From NCBI GenBank assembly GCA_027489375.1, contig JAIXZW010000003.1, positions 124,001-188,000 on the forward strand: 64,000 bases of DNA, in the 5' to 3' direction. Positions 1-10,049 of this stretch are shown piece after piece. Within the stretch, counting starts at the first letter, position 1. Each line of letters starts with the position of its first letter. The stretch is from Paracoccaceae bacterium. GTDB lineage: Bacteria; Pseudomonadota; Alphaproteobacteria; Rhodobacterales; Rhodobacteraceae. Both the position numbers and the translations under genes were made by a program. Under the pieces are notes generated by a model. The model saw nothing but the letters and a program-made list of their open reading frames with translations, did not search any database and had not been told where the DNA came from.

Positions 1-1
1 C

Positions 2-1849
2 GTGTTTTCCTTTTTCGAGGGCCTCGTCGATCCCTACGAACCCTATGAGCAGAACGACACACCGGCGCGGCAGCTTTGGCCGTTCCTGAAGGAATACATC
101 CGCCCCTTCCGGCGGGTGTTCGCGCTTACGGGGTTGCTGTCGGTCATCACGGCCTTCGGTGACATTGCGCTTTTGTGGTATGTCGGGCGGCTGGTGGATT
201 TCCTGTCGGTGACGGGTCCGGCCGCGTTCTGGGCGGCACACGGGACGGAAGTGATCCTTGTCGCCTTGGCCATGCTGACGGTGCGGCCTGCCTTGCAGAT
301 CACGCATGTGGCGCTGCTGCACAACACGATCATGCCGAATTTTGGCACGATGATGCGCTGGAGGGCGCATGGGCATGTGATCCGGCAGCCCGTGGGCTGG
401 TTCGAAAGCGACTTTGCGGGGCGGATTGCCAACCGGATCATGCAGACGCCGCCTGCGGCGAATGACGCGGTGTTCCAGACCTTTGACGCGGTGAGTTTCG
501 CAAGCGTCACGGTCGTGGGCGCGGGGATCATGCTGGCGGATGCGGATTGGCGTCTGCTGGTGCCGCTGGTCGTGTGGTTCCTGCTTTACGCGGCGCTTGT
601 CCGTTGGACGGTGCGGCGGGCGGGGCCAGCGTCGAAGGCGGCGTCAGATGCGCGGTCGGCGATCACGGGGCGGGTGGTGGATGCCTATACCAACATCCAT
701 TCGGTGAAGCTGTTCGCGCAGAACCACCGCGAGATGGATTACGCCCGCGAGGTGATCGAACAGGCGCGCGAGACGTTCAAGGCCGAGCAGCGGATCACCA
801 CGAAGATGGACATGGCGCTGACCCTGCTCAATTCCGCGCTGATCGTGACGATCACGGGGCTTGCGGTTTACCTGTGGGTGCAGGGGTCGGCCACGGTCGG
901 GACTGTGGCGGCGGCCTCGGCGCTGGTGCTGCGGCTGAACAACATGACCTATTGGATCATGTGGGCGTTCTCGTCGCTCGTGCAGTCTTTGGGCGTGGTG
1001 CAGGAGGGGATGGAGACGATCACCCAGCCGATCACGCTGGTGGACAAGGCGGGGGCGCAACCGTTGCGCTTCGAGCAAGGTCTGATCGAGGTGCAGGGGG
1101 TCAGCCACCATTACGGGCGCGGGTCGGGGGGGTTGGAGAAGCTGTCGCTGACGGTGCGACCGGGCGAGAAGATCGGGCTTGTGGGCCGGTCGGGGGCGGG
1201 GAAATCCACGCTCGTGCGGTTGATGCTGCGGTTTTATGATTGCGAGGGCGGGCGCATCCTGATCGACGGGCAGGATATTTCCACCGTCACGCAGGATTCG
1301 CTGCGCCGCCAGATCGGCATGGTGCAGCAGGACAGCAGCCTGATGCACAGGTCGGTGCGGGACAACATCCTCTATGGCCGCCCCGATGCGGGCGAAGAGG
1401 CGATGATCGCGGCGGCGAAGCAGGCCGAGGCGCATGAGTTCATCCTGACGCTGGAAGACCCGCAGGGGCGGCGCGGCTATGACGCGCATGTCGGCGAGCG
1501 CGGCGTGAAGCTGTCGGGCGGGCAACGGCAGCGGGTGGCGTTGGCGCGGGTGATCCTGAAGAACGCGCCGATCCTCATCCTTGACGAGGCGACGAGTGCG
1601 CTGGATTCGGAAGCGGAGGCCGCGATTCAGGATGCGCTTTACGGGGTGATGCAGGGCAAGACGGTGATCGCCATCGCGCACCGGCTTTCCACCATCGCGG
1701 CGATGGACCGGATTGTCGTTCTGGAAGACGGGCATATCGCCGAGGATGGAAGCCACGCGGAACTTCTGGCGCGGAATGGTCTTTATGCCCGCTTTTGGGC
1801 ACGGCAATCCGGTGGCTTCATCGGTTCGGAAGAGGAGGCCGCCGAATGA
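2..1849 (+). CDS. ABC transporter ATP-binding/permease protein (exporter type)
   Basis: 615-aa ORF with TM domain then Walker A (GRSGAGKST), LSGGQRQR signature and Walker B (ILILDEATSALD). GTG start lies at the window edge, so the true start could be upstream. Confidence 0.93.
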   Translation: MFSFFEGLVDPYEPYEQNDTPARQLWPFLKEYIRPFRRVFALTGLLSVITAFGDIALLWYVGRLVDFLSVTGPAAFWAAHGTEVILVALAMLTVRPALQITHVALLHNTIMPNFGTMMRWRAHGHVIRQPVGWFESDFAGRIANRIMQTPPAANDAVFQTFDAVSFASVTVVGAGIMLADADWRLLVPLVVWFLLYAALVRWTVRRAGPASKAASDARSAITGRVVDAYTNIHSVKLFAQNHREMDYAREVIEQARETFKAEQRITTKMDMALTLLNSALIVTITGLAVYLWVQGSATVGTVAAASALVLRLNNMTYWIMWAFSSLVQSLGVVQEGMETITQPITLVDKAGAQPLRFEQGLIEVQGVSHHYGRGSGGLEKLSLTVRPGEKIGLVGRSGAGKSTLVRLMLRFYDCEGGRILIDGQDISTVTQDSLRRQIGMVQQDSSLMHRSVRDNILYGRPDAGEEAMIAAAKQAEAHEFILTLEDPQGRRGYDAHVGERGVKLSGGQRQRVALARVILKNAPILILDEATSALDSEAEAAIQDALYGVMQGKTVIAIAHRLSTIAAMDRIVVLEDGHIAEDGSHAELLARNGLYARFWARQSGGFIGSEEEAAE

Positions 1850-3696
1850 GCGCCCTGTCACGGCTTGGCGACTGGATCGACGCGTTCCGCCCTGCGGAAG
1901 GCCCGCCGCCGCGCACGCTTGGGGCTTTCATGAACTGGTGCCTGTCGGGGTCGTGGCCGATGCTGGTGCTGGCGGGGATCGTGTCGTCCATCGCGGGCGT
2001 GTCCGAGGTGGTTTCGGCCATGATCATGGGCTGGGTGATCGACGCGGCGATTGCCTCTGGCCCTGCGGGGTTTTTCACCGACCACATGGCGCTGATCGTC
2101 GGGTCGCTGGTGTTTTACATGGTGCTGCGCCCGCTGGCATTCGGGTTTTCGTCGGCGTCGAACTCCATCGTCATCGGCCCGAACGTGATGCCGCTGGTGC
2201 TGAGCCGCCTCCACCGCTGGACGCTGGGGCAGGCGGTGACGTTCTTTGACAACGATTTCGCGGGGCGGATCGCGCAGAAGCAGATGCAGGCGGCGCGGGC
2301 GGTTACGGATGTGGCGACCGAGATCATCAACACGGTCTGCTTCGCGCTCGCCTCGGTCGTGGGGTCGGCCATTCTGCTCTTGGCCATCGACTGGCGGATC
2401 GCGGCGGCGCTGGCGGTGTGGATGGTGGGGTATCTGCTGCTGATCCGCTTCTTCATGCCGCGGGTGCGGGTGAATTCGGCGGCGCGGGCGTCTTCGCGGG
2501 CGATGGTGTCGGGGCAGGTCGTGGATACGATCACCAATATCAAGACGGTGAAGCTGTTCGCCCATGCCGCATTCGAGGACCGCGTGGCGTTGAAGGCGAT
2601 GGAGGTGTTCCGCGAGTCTTCGGTCGAATTCGGCGAGATCAGCACGTGGTTCCGGCTGTCGCTGATGACGATTGCGGGGGTGCTTCCCGTGCTGCTGATC
2701 GGCGGGGCGGTGCTGCTGTGGCAACAGGGGTTGGCGACCGAGGGGGCGATTGCTGCGGCGGGCGCGATTGCGATGCGGATCGCGCAGATGTCGGGCTGGG
2801 TCAGTTTCACGCTGATGTCGATTTATACCAGCGTGGGCGAGGTCGAGGATGCGATGAAGACGCTTTCGGTTCCGCACACGCTGGCCGATGCGCCGGATGC
2901 GCGGGAATTGCCGCGGGTGAAGGGCGAGGTGCGGTTCGATCACGCGTCCTTCGCTTACGGGCGGCGGCGGGGCGGGGTGCGGGATATCGACCTGACCGTG
3001 CGGGCGGGGGAAAAACTGGGGATCGTGGGCGCTTCGGGGGCGGGGAAGTCGAGCCTCGTGTCCCTGCTCTTGCGGCTTTACGATACCGAAGAGGGCGCGA
3101 TCCTGATCGACGGGCATGATGTGCGCCATGTGACGCAGGAAAGCTTGCGGCGGCAGATCGGGATGGTCACGCAGGAAACGGCGATGTTCAACCGCTCGGC
3201 CCGCGACAACATCGCCTACGGGCGGCCGGATGCGACGATGGACGAGATCATCGCGGCGGCGAAGCAGGCGGAAGCGCATGATTTCATCATGCAGATGGTC
3301 GATCACACGGGACGCAAGGGGTATGACGCCTTTCTTGGCGAGCGGGGCGTCAAGCTGTCGGGCGGGCAGCGGCAGCGGATCGCGCTGGCGCGGGCCTTCC
3401 TGAAAGATGCGCCCATTCTGGTGCTGGACGAGGCGACATCGGCGCTGGACAGCGAGGTGGAGGCGAATATCCAGGCGGCGCTGGATCGGGTGATGGTGGG
3501 CAAGACCGTGCTGGCCATCGCACACCGGCTTTCGACCATTTCGGCGATGGACCGGATCGTCGTGCTTGACGATGGGCGCATTGTCGAACAAGGCACGCAT
3601 GACGAATTGCTGGCCCTTGGTGGGCTGTATGCCCGTTACTGGAACCGCCAATCGGGCGGCTTCATCGGGGTGGATGACAAGGAAGCAGCCGAGTGA
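1846..3696 (+). CDS. ABC transporter ATP-binding/permease protein (exporter type), probable heterodimer partner of the preceding gene
   Basis: ATGA overlap with the previous stop; Walker A GASGAGKSS, LSGGQRQR, LVLDEATSALD; similar to the upstream ORF. Confidence 0.93.
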   Translation: MSALSRLGDWIDAFRPAEGPPPRTLGAFMNWCLSGSWPMLVLAGIVSSIAGVSEVVSAMIMGWVIDAAIASGPAGFFTDHMALIVGSLVFYMVLRPLAFGFSSASNSIVIGPNVMPLVLSRLHRWTLGQAVTFFDNDFAGRIAQKQMQAARAVTDVATEIINTVCFALASVVGSAILLLAIDWRIAAALAVWMVGYLLLIRFFMPRVRVNSAARASSRAMVSGQVVDTITNIKTVKLFAHAAFEDRVALKAMEVFRESSVEFGEISTWFRLSLMTIAGVLPVLLIGGAVLLWQQGLATEGAIAAAGAIAMRIAQMSGWVSFTLMSIYTSVGEVEDAMKTLSVPHTLADAPDARELPRVKGEVRFDHASFAYGRRRGGVRDIDLTVRAGEKLGIVGASGAGKSSLVSLLLRLYDTEEGAILIDGHDVRHVTQESLRRQIGMVTQETAMFNRSARDNIAYGRPDATMDEIIAAAKQAEAHDFIMQMVDHTGRKGYDAFLGERGVKLSGGQRQRIALARAFLKDAPILVLDEATSALDSEVEANIQAALDRVMVGKTVLAIAHRLSTISAMDRIVVLDDGRIVEQGTHDELLALGGLYARYWNRQSGGFIGVDDKEAAE

Positions 3697-4901
3697 AACT
3701 GACCATCGAGCGGATCGGGCATCTGGGCGACGGGGTCGCGCAGGGGCCGGATGGGCCTTTGTTCGTGCCGGGGGTGCTGCCGGGGGAAGAGGTCGAGGTG
3801 GACGGGGCGGTCGTGCGGATCGTCACGCCCTCGGTCGAGCGGAAGAAGGCGCCCTGTTCCCATGCGAAAAGCTGCGGCGGGTGCCTGATGCAGCATGCCT
3901 CGGACGGTTTCGTCGAGGGGTGGAAGGAAGGGATCGTGCGCGGCGCGCTTGCGGCGCAGGGGTTGGAGGCGGTGTTCCGGCCTACGGTGACATCGCCCCC
4001 GCGCAGCCGGCGGCGGGCAACGCTGGCGGCGCGCAAGACCAAGGGCGGGGCGCTGATGGGATTTCATGCGCGGGGGTCAGATGTGATCGTTCCCGTGCCG
4101 AATTGCCAGTTGCTCCATCCCGATCTGGTCGCGGGGTTTCCGGTGCTTGAAGCCTTGGTCAAGATCGGCGGGTCGCGGTCGACCGAGGTCGATCTGACCG
4201 TGACGCGCTCTCTGGCGGGGTTGGATGTGGCCGTGGCGGGCGGCAAGGAGCTTGACGCGCAGATGCGGCTTGAGCTGGCGCGGCTGGCGGAATCCCACGG
4301 GATCGCGCGGCTGACGTGGGGGGGCGAGGTGATCGCCCTGCGCACCGCGCCTGTGCAGCGGTTCGGCAAGGCATTGGTCGCCCCGCCGCCGGGGGCGTTC
4401 TTGCAGGCCACGGCCGAGGGCGAGGCGGCGCTGCTGTCGGGCGTGCGCGACGCCGTGGGCGGTGCGAAGCGGATCGTCGATCTGTTTGCCGGATGCGGCA
4501 CCTTTGCGCTGCCATTGGCGGAAAGCGCCGAGGTGTTGGCGGTCGAGGGCGAAGCAGCCATGACGGCGGCGCTGGAAAAGGGCTGGCGCAATGCCGAAGG
4601 GTTGAAGCGGGTGACGGTCGAAACGCGCGACCTGTTCCGCCGCCCGCTGGAGCCGGACGAGTTCAAGGGTGTCGATGCCGTGGTGATCGACCCGCCGCGC
4701 GCGGGGGCCGAGGCGCAGGTGGCCTGTCTGGTCGCGACCAAGGTGCCCGTGATCGCCGCCGTGTCGTGCAACCCCGCGACCTTTGCCCGCGATGCCAAGG
4801 CTCTGGTGGCCGCGGGTTGGCGGATCGACTGGATTCAGGTGGTGGACCAGTTCCGCTGGTCAAGCCATGTGGAGCTTGTCGCCCGTTTTTCGCGCACGTA
4901 A
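3693..4901 (+). CDS. class I SAM-dependent RNA methyltransferase (RlmD/TrmA-like)
   Basis: Fe-S type cysteine motif CSHAKSCGGC; VDLFAGCGTFALPL; IDPPRAGA; catalytic SCNPATFARD. Confidence 0.88.
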   Translation: MKLTIERIGHLGDGVAQGPDGPLFVPGVLPGEEVEVDGAVVRIVTPSVERKKAPCSHAKSCGGCLMQHASDGFVEGWKEGIVRGALAAQGLEAVFRPTVTSPPRSRRRATLAARKTKGGALMGFHARGSDVIVPVPNCQLLHPDLVAGFPVLEALVKIGGSRSTEVDLTVTRSLAGLDVAVAGGKELDAQMRLELARLAESHGIARLTWGGEVIALRTAPVQRFGKALVAPPPGAFLQATAEGEAALLSGVRDAVGGAKRIVDLFAGCGTFALPLAESAEVLAVEGEAAMTAALEKGWRNAEGLKRVTVETRDLFRRPLEPDEFKGVDAVVIDPPRAGAEAQVACLVATKVPVIAAVSCNPATFARDAKALVAAGWRIDWIQVVDQFRWSSHVELVARFSRT

Positions 4902-4984
4902 CGAATCCGTGAGGCGGCAAGCCGAATGGCTGGCTTTGCAGACGACCGATTTTTCGCTATTCGGTTGCAAAAATATAAGCAGGC

Positions 4985-5488
4985 ATGGCGGACAGGCGAA
5001 TGTGGCTGAGAGCGGTTCTGGTGGCGGTAATGGCCTTTGGCCTTGCTGCGTGCGGCGGGAAGTTTCGGACGTATCACGGGCCGGAGGTGACTTCGATCCA
5101 GGTGCACAAGTCAGAGCGGAAGATGTACCTTTTGCACAATGACGAAGTGCTCGAGGAATTCGATGTGTCGCTTGGCAAGAATCCCTTAGGGCCGAAGCAA
5201 TTCGAGGGCGACGGAAAGACGCCCGAGGGGGCATATTACATCAGCCACAAAAATCCGCGTTCGCAATACCATCTGTCCCTTGGCGTCTCATACCCGAATG
5301 TGAGGCAGGTGGAATTCGCACGGTCGCAGGGCAAGGCACCGGGCGGGGATATCTTCATCCACGGCGGGCCGCCGCGTCCGGTCAACAAGCGGGATTGGAC
5401 TGCGGGGTGCATTGCCGTGACCGACAGGGAAATGGAACGCATCTACGCGATGGTGAAGCCGGGCACGGTGATCCACATCCTGCCCTGA
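4985..5488 (+). CDS. L,D-transpeptidase (YkuD) family lipoprotein-like protein
   Basis: Lipobox-like LAACGGK near the N-terminus; HGGP...WTAGCIAVTD YkuD motif. Confidence 0.85.
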   Translation: MADRRMWLRAVLVAVMAFGLAACGGKFRTYHGPEVTSIQVHKSERKMYLLHNDEVLEEFDVSLGKNPLGPKQFEGDGKTPEGAYYISHKNPRSQYHLSLGVSYPNVRQVEFARSQGKAPGGDIFIHGGPPRPVNKRDWTAGCIAVTDREMERIYAMVKPGTVIHILP

Positions 5489-5508
5489 TCCGCAGCGGCA
5501 AAGACGAA

Positions 5509-5534
5509 GGGGGCCGGTTGGCCCCCTTTTTTGT
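5509..5534 (+). terminator. Rho-independent terminator between convergent genes
   Basis: GGGGGCC-GGTT-GGCCCCC followed by TTTTTTGTT. Confidence 0.8.
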
Positions 5535-6071
5535 TCAGAGGCCGCGTTGACCGCCCGTTACCAGCGTCCACCAGATCTTGCCGTTGGGTTCCTGATACCA
5601 TGCAAAGCCGACTTCGGTTGCCTTGGGGTCGAGGATCACGGCGCGCATGTCGGGTGCCCCCATCCAAGTGGCGAGGGTTTCCAGTTCCGTCTCGTAGGTT
5701 TCGGAAATCAGTTCGCCCATCAGCTTGCCGGTGTAGCCAACGCGGTTCACCCGATCGAGCGGCGAGGAGCCGTCGGAGCCAAAGTGCCACGGGCGGTTCT
5801 GCACGGACATATCGCGGGAATGGGTGGCCGCAGCCGCATTGAGCTGGGCGTTGTAGGCAAGTGGCGTCAGGCCGCGTGCGGAGCGCAGGGTGTTGACCGA
5901 ATCCAGCAGGCGGTAGGCAATCGTGCCCTGACCTTGCGCTGCGATGTCGTAAACCTGCGGCAGGGGCTTTCCGTCGGGGCCAAGCTGCGGGCGCGGACCG
6001 ACCGCGCCACAGGCCGACAGGAAGCCGACAAGGCCCGTTACCAAAACTGTGCGTCTGTCCATCATGCCCAT
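5535..6071 (-). CDS. CAP (SCP/PR-1) domain protein
   Basis: N-terminal MDRRTVLVTGLVGFLSACG lipoprotein-like signal; SARGLTPLAYNAQLNAAAATHSRDM...WWTLVTGG. The ORF extends upstream but MM/MGMM is the likely start. Confidence 0.82.
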   Translation of the reverse strand: MGMMDRRTVLVTGLVGFLSACGAVGPRPQLGPDGKPLPQVYDIAAQGQGTIAYRLLDSVNTLRSARGLTPLAYNAQLNAAAATHSRDMSVQNRPWHFGSDGSSPLDRVNRVGYTGKLMGELISETYETELETLATWMGAPDMRAVILDPKATEVGFAWYQEPNGKIWWTLVTGGQRGL

Positions 6072-6241
6072 CCGGCTTTGTTCTGCTCTTGCGGACTGCT
6101 CATACCGAAAGGCAGGAGGCAGTTCAAACCCAACTCTGCGTGACCATCGGCAATGGGCGGCGCAGTGACGGGTGTTTGATTTGCCCAAGGCAGGTGAAAG
6201 CGTTAAGGGAATGGCAAATCAGAAACCAAAGGGGCAAGCAG

Positions 6242-6841
6242 ATGAGTGACGAGAAGAATGCACTGAACCGCCGCCTGTTCGTAAGTGGTGCGGCTGCCGT
6301 ATTGGGCGCTTCGGCGTTGCCGGCGGTGGCTATGGAAAACACGACGGAGATGGAGACAGCGGCTTCATCATCGGTCCGGCACAATGCTTCGAGCTTCCGC
6401 ATGCTGGATTGGCAACCCTATTTCGCCAACACGCGCAACGGGGCCATTCTTGTCGACATCACTTCGCGTGCGCTGCATTTCTGGTCCGAGGACCAGTCGA
6501 TCTACAAGCTTTACCCGACCTCGGTTCCTCTGTCGGACGACCTGACGCGCAAGGGCAAGACCGAAGTGATCCAGAAGGTCGAAAACCCCACGTGGCGACC
6601 GACCCCGTCGATGAAGGAACGTCACCCCGAATGGCCCGATGTGGTCGAAGGCGGGGCGCCGGACAATCCGCTTGGCGTGCGCGCGCTTTATCTGTCGTGG
6701 CCCGCCTATCGCATCCACGGAACGCATGACACGCGCAAGATCGGGCGCAGGTCCAGCAACGGGTGTGTCGGGCTTTACAACGAGCACATTCTTGAATTGT
6801 ACGCACTCGCCCAAGTCGGTACGCAAGTGTTGCTAATTTGA
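6242..6841 (+). CDS. L,D-transpeptidase (YkuD) family protein
   Basis: Twin-arginine-like NRRLFVSGAAAVLG N-terminus; YRIHGTHDTRKIGRRSSNGCVGLYNEHILELY catalytic motif. Confidence 0.9.
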   Translation: MSDEKNALNRRLFVSGAAAVLGASALPAVAMENTTEMETAASSSVRHNASSFRMLDWQPYFANTRNGAILVDITSRALHFWSEDQSIYKLYPTSVPLSDDLTRKGKTEVIQKVENPTWRPTPSMKERHPEWPDVVEGGAPDNPLGVRALYLSWPAYRIHGTHDTRKIGRRSSNGCVGLYNEHILELYALAQVGTQVLLI

Positions 6842-6864
6842 CTACAAGGCTTTGAACAGAAGAT

Positions 6865-6890
6865 GGAATGCTTGCTGCAAGTTGCATTCC
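6865..6890 (+). terminator. Hairpin downstream of the L,D-transpeptidase gene (possible terminator or leader structure)
   Basis: GGAATGC...GCATTCC inverted repeat followed by CCCCCCTTT; no strong T-tract. Confidence 0.45.
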
Positions 6891-6987
6891 CCCCCTTTAG
6901 CTGTTTAAGAGAAATCACGAGGAATAATCTTGGGTGCGTGACGTCGCCTCTGCAACAACGGCGTCATGCGAAATCTGGAGGTCTATT

Positions 6988-7167
6988 ATGAAGAAACTCG
7001 CGCTCGTCGCCGCTCTGTCGCTTGCTGCTACCTCGGCTTTCGCCGGCGGCATGGCTGAACCGGTCACGGAAGAAGCTGTTGTGGCTGCTGACACCTCTTC
7101 GTCGGCTGGCGGCATCGTTGTTCCGCTGCTGCTCCTCCTGGTCGTCGCGGCTGCTGCCTCGAACTGA
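6988..7167 (+). CDS. small (59 aa) secreted/membrane protein of unknown function
   Basis: MKKLALVAALSLAATSAFAGG signal peptide, hydrophobic C-terminus VVPLLLLLVVAAAASN; RBS ggagg upstream; terminator downstream. Confidence 0.75.
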   Translation: MKKLALVAALSLAATSAFAGGMAEPVTEEAVVAADTSSSAGGIVVPLLLLLVVAAAASN

Positions 7168-7186
7168 TCTCGGATCATTCAGGAAA

Positions 7187-7223
7187 GGGTCGGCGGGCGC
7201 TGCTCGCCGGCCCTTTTCTTTTG
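7187..7223 (+). terminator. Rho-independent terminator
   Basis: GGGTCGGCG...CGCCGGCCC stem followed by TTTTCTTTT. Confidence 0.75.
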
Positions 7224-7303
7224 TCTGACGCCATAGGCGAAACAGGCGCCATGCTCCCGCAGGCGGGGGGGCGTTGAAGCGACGAACGGTTATTGGCGGA
7301 GTA

Positions 7304-8398
7304 TTAGCGGAGCCAGCCTGTCAGGTTGTCTTCGATCACGGCCGACAGTGCGGCGATGTGGGCATCGTCGTCGTTCAGGCAGGGTATATAGGTGAACGAT
7401 TCGCCCCCTGCGTGTTCAAACGCTTCGCGAATCTCGCCGTTGATTTCTTCCAGCGTCTCGATGCAGTCGGCCGAAAAGGCGGGGGCGATGACGGCGATGC
7501 GCTTCTTGCCCTGTTTCGCAAGCTCGGCCACGTGTTCCACGGTGTAGGGTTTCAGCCATTCTTCCGGGCCGAAGACGGATTGGAAGGTCGTGTCGATCGC
7601 GCCCTTTTCCCAGCCCAGCCGCTCCCGCAAGAGGCGCGAGGTTTTCTGGCACTGGCAGTGGTAGGGGTCGCCCTCCATCAGATAACGCTGCGGCATGCCG
7701 TGGTATGAGGCGACGAGGACGTCGGGCTTTTCCGCAAGCCCCGCATAGGCGCGTTCGACGGATTGGGCGAGCGCCTCGATATACAGCGGGTGGTCGAAGT
7801 ATTCGGCCACGGTGCGCACGGCGGGTTGGCGCTTTTCCTTCATCAGGGCGCGGAAGAACTGGTCATTCGCGGTGGCCGAGGTGGCACCGGCGTAATGGGG
7901 GTAGAGCGGGAAGAAGAGGATTTTCTCGCAGCCCGCTTCGACCATCGCGCGGACTTTCGAATCCGTCGATGGGTTGCCGTAGCGCATGCAGAAATCGACC
8001 ATCACGCCATCGCCATGCTTGGCTTTCAGCGTCTCTGCGATCTTGCGGGTCTGGTCTTTGGTGATGGTCAGCAGCGGGCTTTCGTTCTTTTCGTGGTTCC
8101 AGATCAGCTTGTAATTCGCACCCGACGAAAAGGGGCGCTTGGACAGGATCACGAGTTGCAGAAGCGGTTGCCAGATCCACGCGGAATAGTCGACGACGCG
8201 CTTGTCGGACAGGAATTCGTTGAGGTAGCGGCGCATCGACCAGTAGTCGTAATTGTCCGGCGTGCCGAGGTTGGCGACAAGGACGCCGATCTTTGCCTGC
8301 CGGACCGGCGGGTGGGAGGCGGGCGCATGGGCAAGGCGGCCGGTGCCGGGGGTAACGACGCCGTCGGTCGTTCCGGTCATGGGCTTGGCGTCGAGCAT
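7304..8398 (-). CDS. hemH: ferrochelatase
   Basis: KIGVLVANLGTPDNYDYWSMRRYLNEFLSDKRVVD; VASYHGMPQRY; QSVFGPEEWLKPYT. Confidence 0.95.
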   Translation of the reverse strand: MLDAKPMTGTTDGVVTPGTGRLAHAPASHPPVRQAKIGVLVANLGTPDNYDYWSMRRYLNEFLSDKRVVDYSAWIWQPLLQLVILSKRPFSSGANYKLIWNHEKNESPLLTITKDQTRKIAETLKAKHGDGVMVDFCMRYGNPSTDSKVRAMVEAGCEKILFFPLYPHYAGATSATANDQFFRALMKEKRQPAVRTVAEYFDHPLYIEALAQSVERAYAGLAEKPDVLVASYHGMPQRYLMEGDPYHCQCQKTSRLLRERLGWEKGAIDTTFQSVFGPEEWLKPYTVEHVAELAKQGKKRIAVIAPAFSADCIETLEEINGEIREAFEHAGGESFTYIPCLNDDDAHIAALSAVIEDNLTGWLR

Positions 8399-8452
8399 GG
8401 TCGCGTCCTTCGATAGGTCAACGTGCGGGACATATAGGCTTATTCGGCGGGG

Positions 8453-9280
8453 TCAACCTTTGGGCGGTTGGTCGCGGAGCGGGAGTTCGGCGGTATTCAG
8501 GGCGTCGGCCAATCTTTGGGCGGCGGAACCGGGGCGGAGCGGCTTTTGCTGGCTTTCGTGGGGTGCCCAGCCGGTGAGGCAGATGATCTCGAACGTTGCC
8601 GGAATGCGGCCATCGGGGCGGGTGTGGTGTTCGGCGTAAAGCGCTGCGGCGCGGGCAAAGACGGCGCGGCGGGTGGGGCGGCGGAGGCGGGCGTGCAGGG
8701 CGTTGCCTTCGCCCATCGCCCGCAGGTCGCGCATCAGCGCCAGTGCATCTGGGTAAGTGACTGTTTTCGTGAAGCTATCCGCCACGGGAAGGTTGAAGCC
8801 CGCCCGTTGCAGAAGGCCGCCAAGATCGCGGATTTCAGCCATCGGCAGGATGCGGGGGGAGAGGCCGCCCGTCACCTCGGCCTCGGCCTGGGCGAGGCAG
8901 GCGCGGAGTTCGTGCAAGGTCTGGCCGCCGAAGAGGAAACCGAGGAACAGGCCGTCGGGCCGCAGGGCGCGGCGGCATTGCACGAGTTGGCCGACCGGAT
9001 CGTTAGACCAGTGCATGCACAGGGCATGCACAACGAGGTCATACGAATCCGGCGAAAGGTGAAGAAAATCTTCATCTTCGACCGTTTGCGCGAAACCCGA
9101 CCAGAGCTGCGGAAAGGGTGTCACCACCACGGGGGCTGTAAAGGTTCTGTTAACCTCGGCCAGACGATCCTGCGTTTCGGCGGCGACCTCGTCTTGCAGG
9201 AACAGCGCGGGCGCACGCAGGGCGCGGGCGCGGTTGCGGGCAAGGGCGGGGCGGTCGGTCAGGATCGGCGGTGTCTGCAT
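8453..9280 (-). CDS. SAM-dependent methyltransferase (BioC-like)
   Basis: YDLVVHALCMHWSNDPVGQLVQCRRALRPDGLFLGFLFGGQTLHELR pattern. Confidence 0.8.
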   Translation of the reverse strand: MQTPPILTDRPALARNRARALRAPALFLQDEVAAETQDRLAEVNRTFTAPVVVTPFPQLWSGFAQTVEDEDFLHLSPDSYDLVVHALCMHWSNDPVGQLVQCRRALRPDGLFLGFLFGGQTLHELRACLAQAEAEVTGGLSPRILPMAEIRDLGGLLQRAGFNLPVADSFTKTVTYPDALALMRDLRAMGEGNALHARLRRPTRRAVFARAAALYAEHHTRPDGRIPATFEIICLTGWAPHESQQKPLRPGSAAQRLADALNTAELPLRDQPPKG

Positions 9281-9303
9281 GGGCGGGACCATAGGAGGCG
9301 GGA

Positions 9304-10020
9304 ATGGGAATGCAAGCCGTGCTGCGACTGGTCTACCCGCCGCAATGCGTGGCCTGTGGCGAGGCGGTGGACAGCGACTTTGGCCTGTGCGGTCCGTGCT
9401 GGCGCGAGACGGGGTTCATCACGGGGCTGGTTTGCGATCTGTGCGGGGTGCCCTTGCCGGGTGAGGGCGAGGGTGCGGAGTGTGACGACTGCATCGCGCT
9501 GGGCCGTCCTTGGGCGCAGGGGCGGGCGGCGTTTCTGTATCGGGATGTCGGGCGCAAGCTGGTGCTGGGGTTGAAACATGCCGACCGGATCGAGCTTGCG
9601 CGGCCTGCGGGGGAATGGCTGCTGCGGGCGGCGCGGCCGATCCTGCGCGAGGGGATGGTGGTTGCCCCCGTTCCGCTGCATTGGCGGCGGCTGTTCCGGC
9701 GGCGGTATAACCAGTCTGCGCTTCTGTCGGCGCGGCTGGCGGCTTTGGCGGGGTTGGCGCATTGCCCCGATCTTTTGCAGCGGGTGCGGGCGACCGGAAC
9801 GCAGGACGGGCGCGACAGGGCGGGACGGTTCGGCAACCTGACGGGGGCGATGCGGGTTCATCCCAGACGGGCGCAGGTGCTGAAGGGGGCGCATGTGCTG
9901 CTGGTGGATGATGTGATGACGAGCGGGGCCACCCTGACCGCCTGTGCCGAGGCCTGTCTTGCAACAGGCGCAAGGCGGGTATCGGTTGCGGTGTTGGCCC
10001 GCGTTGCGAAGGATGCCTAA
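9304..10020 (+). CDS. ComF family phosphoribosyltransferase-like protein
   Basis: N-terminal CxxC clusters (CVACGE, CGPCW, CDLCG, CDDC) and PRPP motif VLLVDDVMTSGATL. Confidence 0.9.
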   Translation: MGMQAVLRLVYPPQCVACGEAVDSDFGLCGPCWRETGFITGLVCDLCGVPLPGEGEGAECDDCIALGRPWAQGRAAFLYRDVGRKLVLGLKHADRIELARPAGEWLLRAARPILREGMVVAPVPLHWRRLFRRRYNQSALLSARLAALAGLAHCPDLLQRVRATGTQDGRDRAGRFGNLTGAMRVHPRRAQVLKGAHVLLVDDVMTSGATLTACAEACLATGARRVSVAVLARVAKDA

Positions 10021-10049
10021 ATCCTTATAGTTCGCTGCAACTGCAAAGG

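Noticed and set aside
1858-3651. 597-aa minus-strand ORF
   Set aside because: Arg/His/Pro-rich antisense shadow of the second ABC transporter gene.
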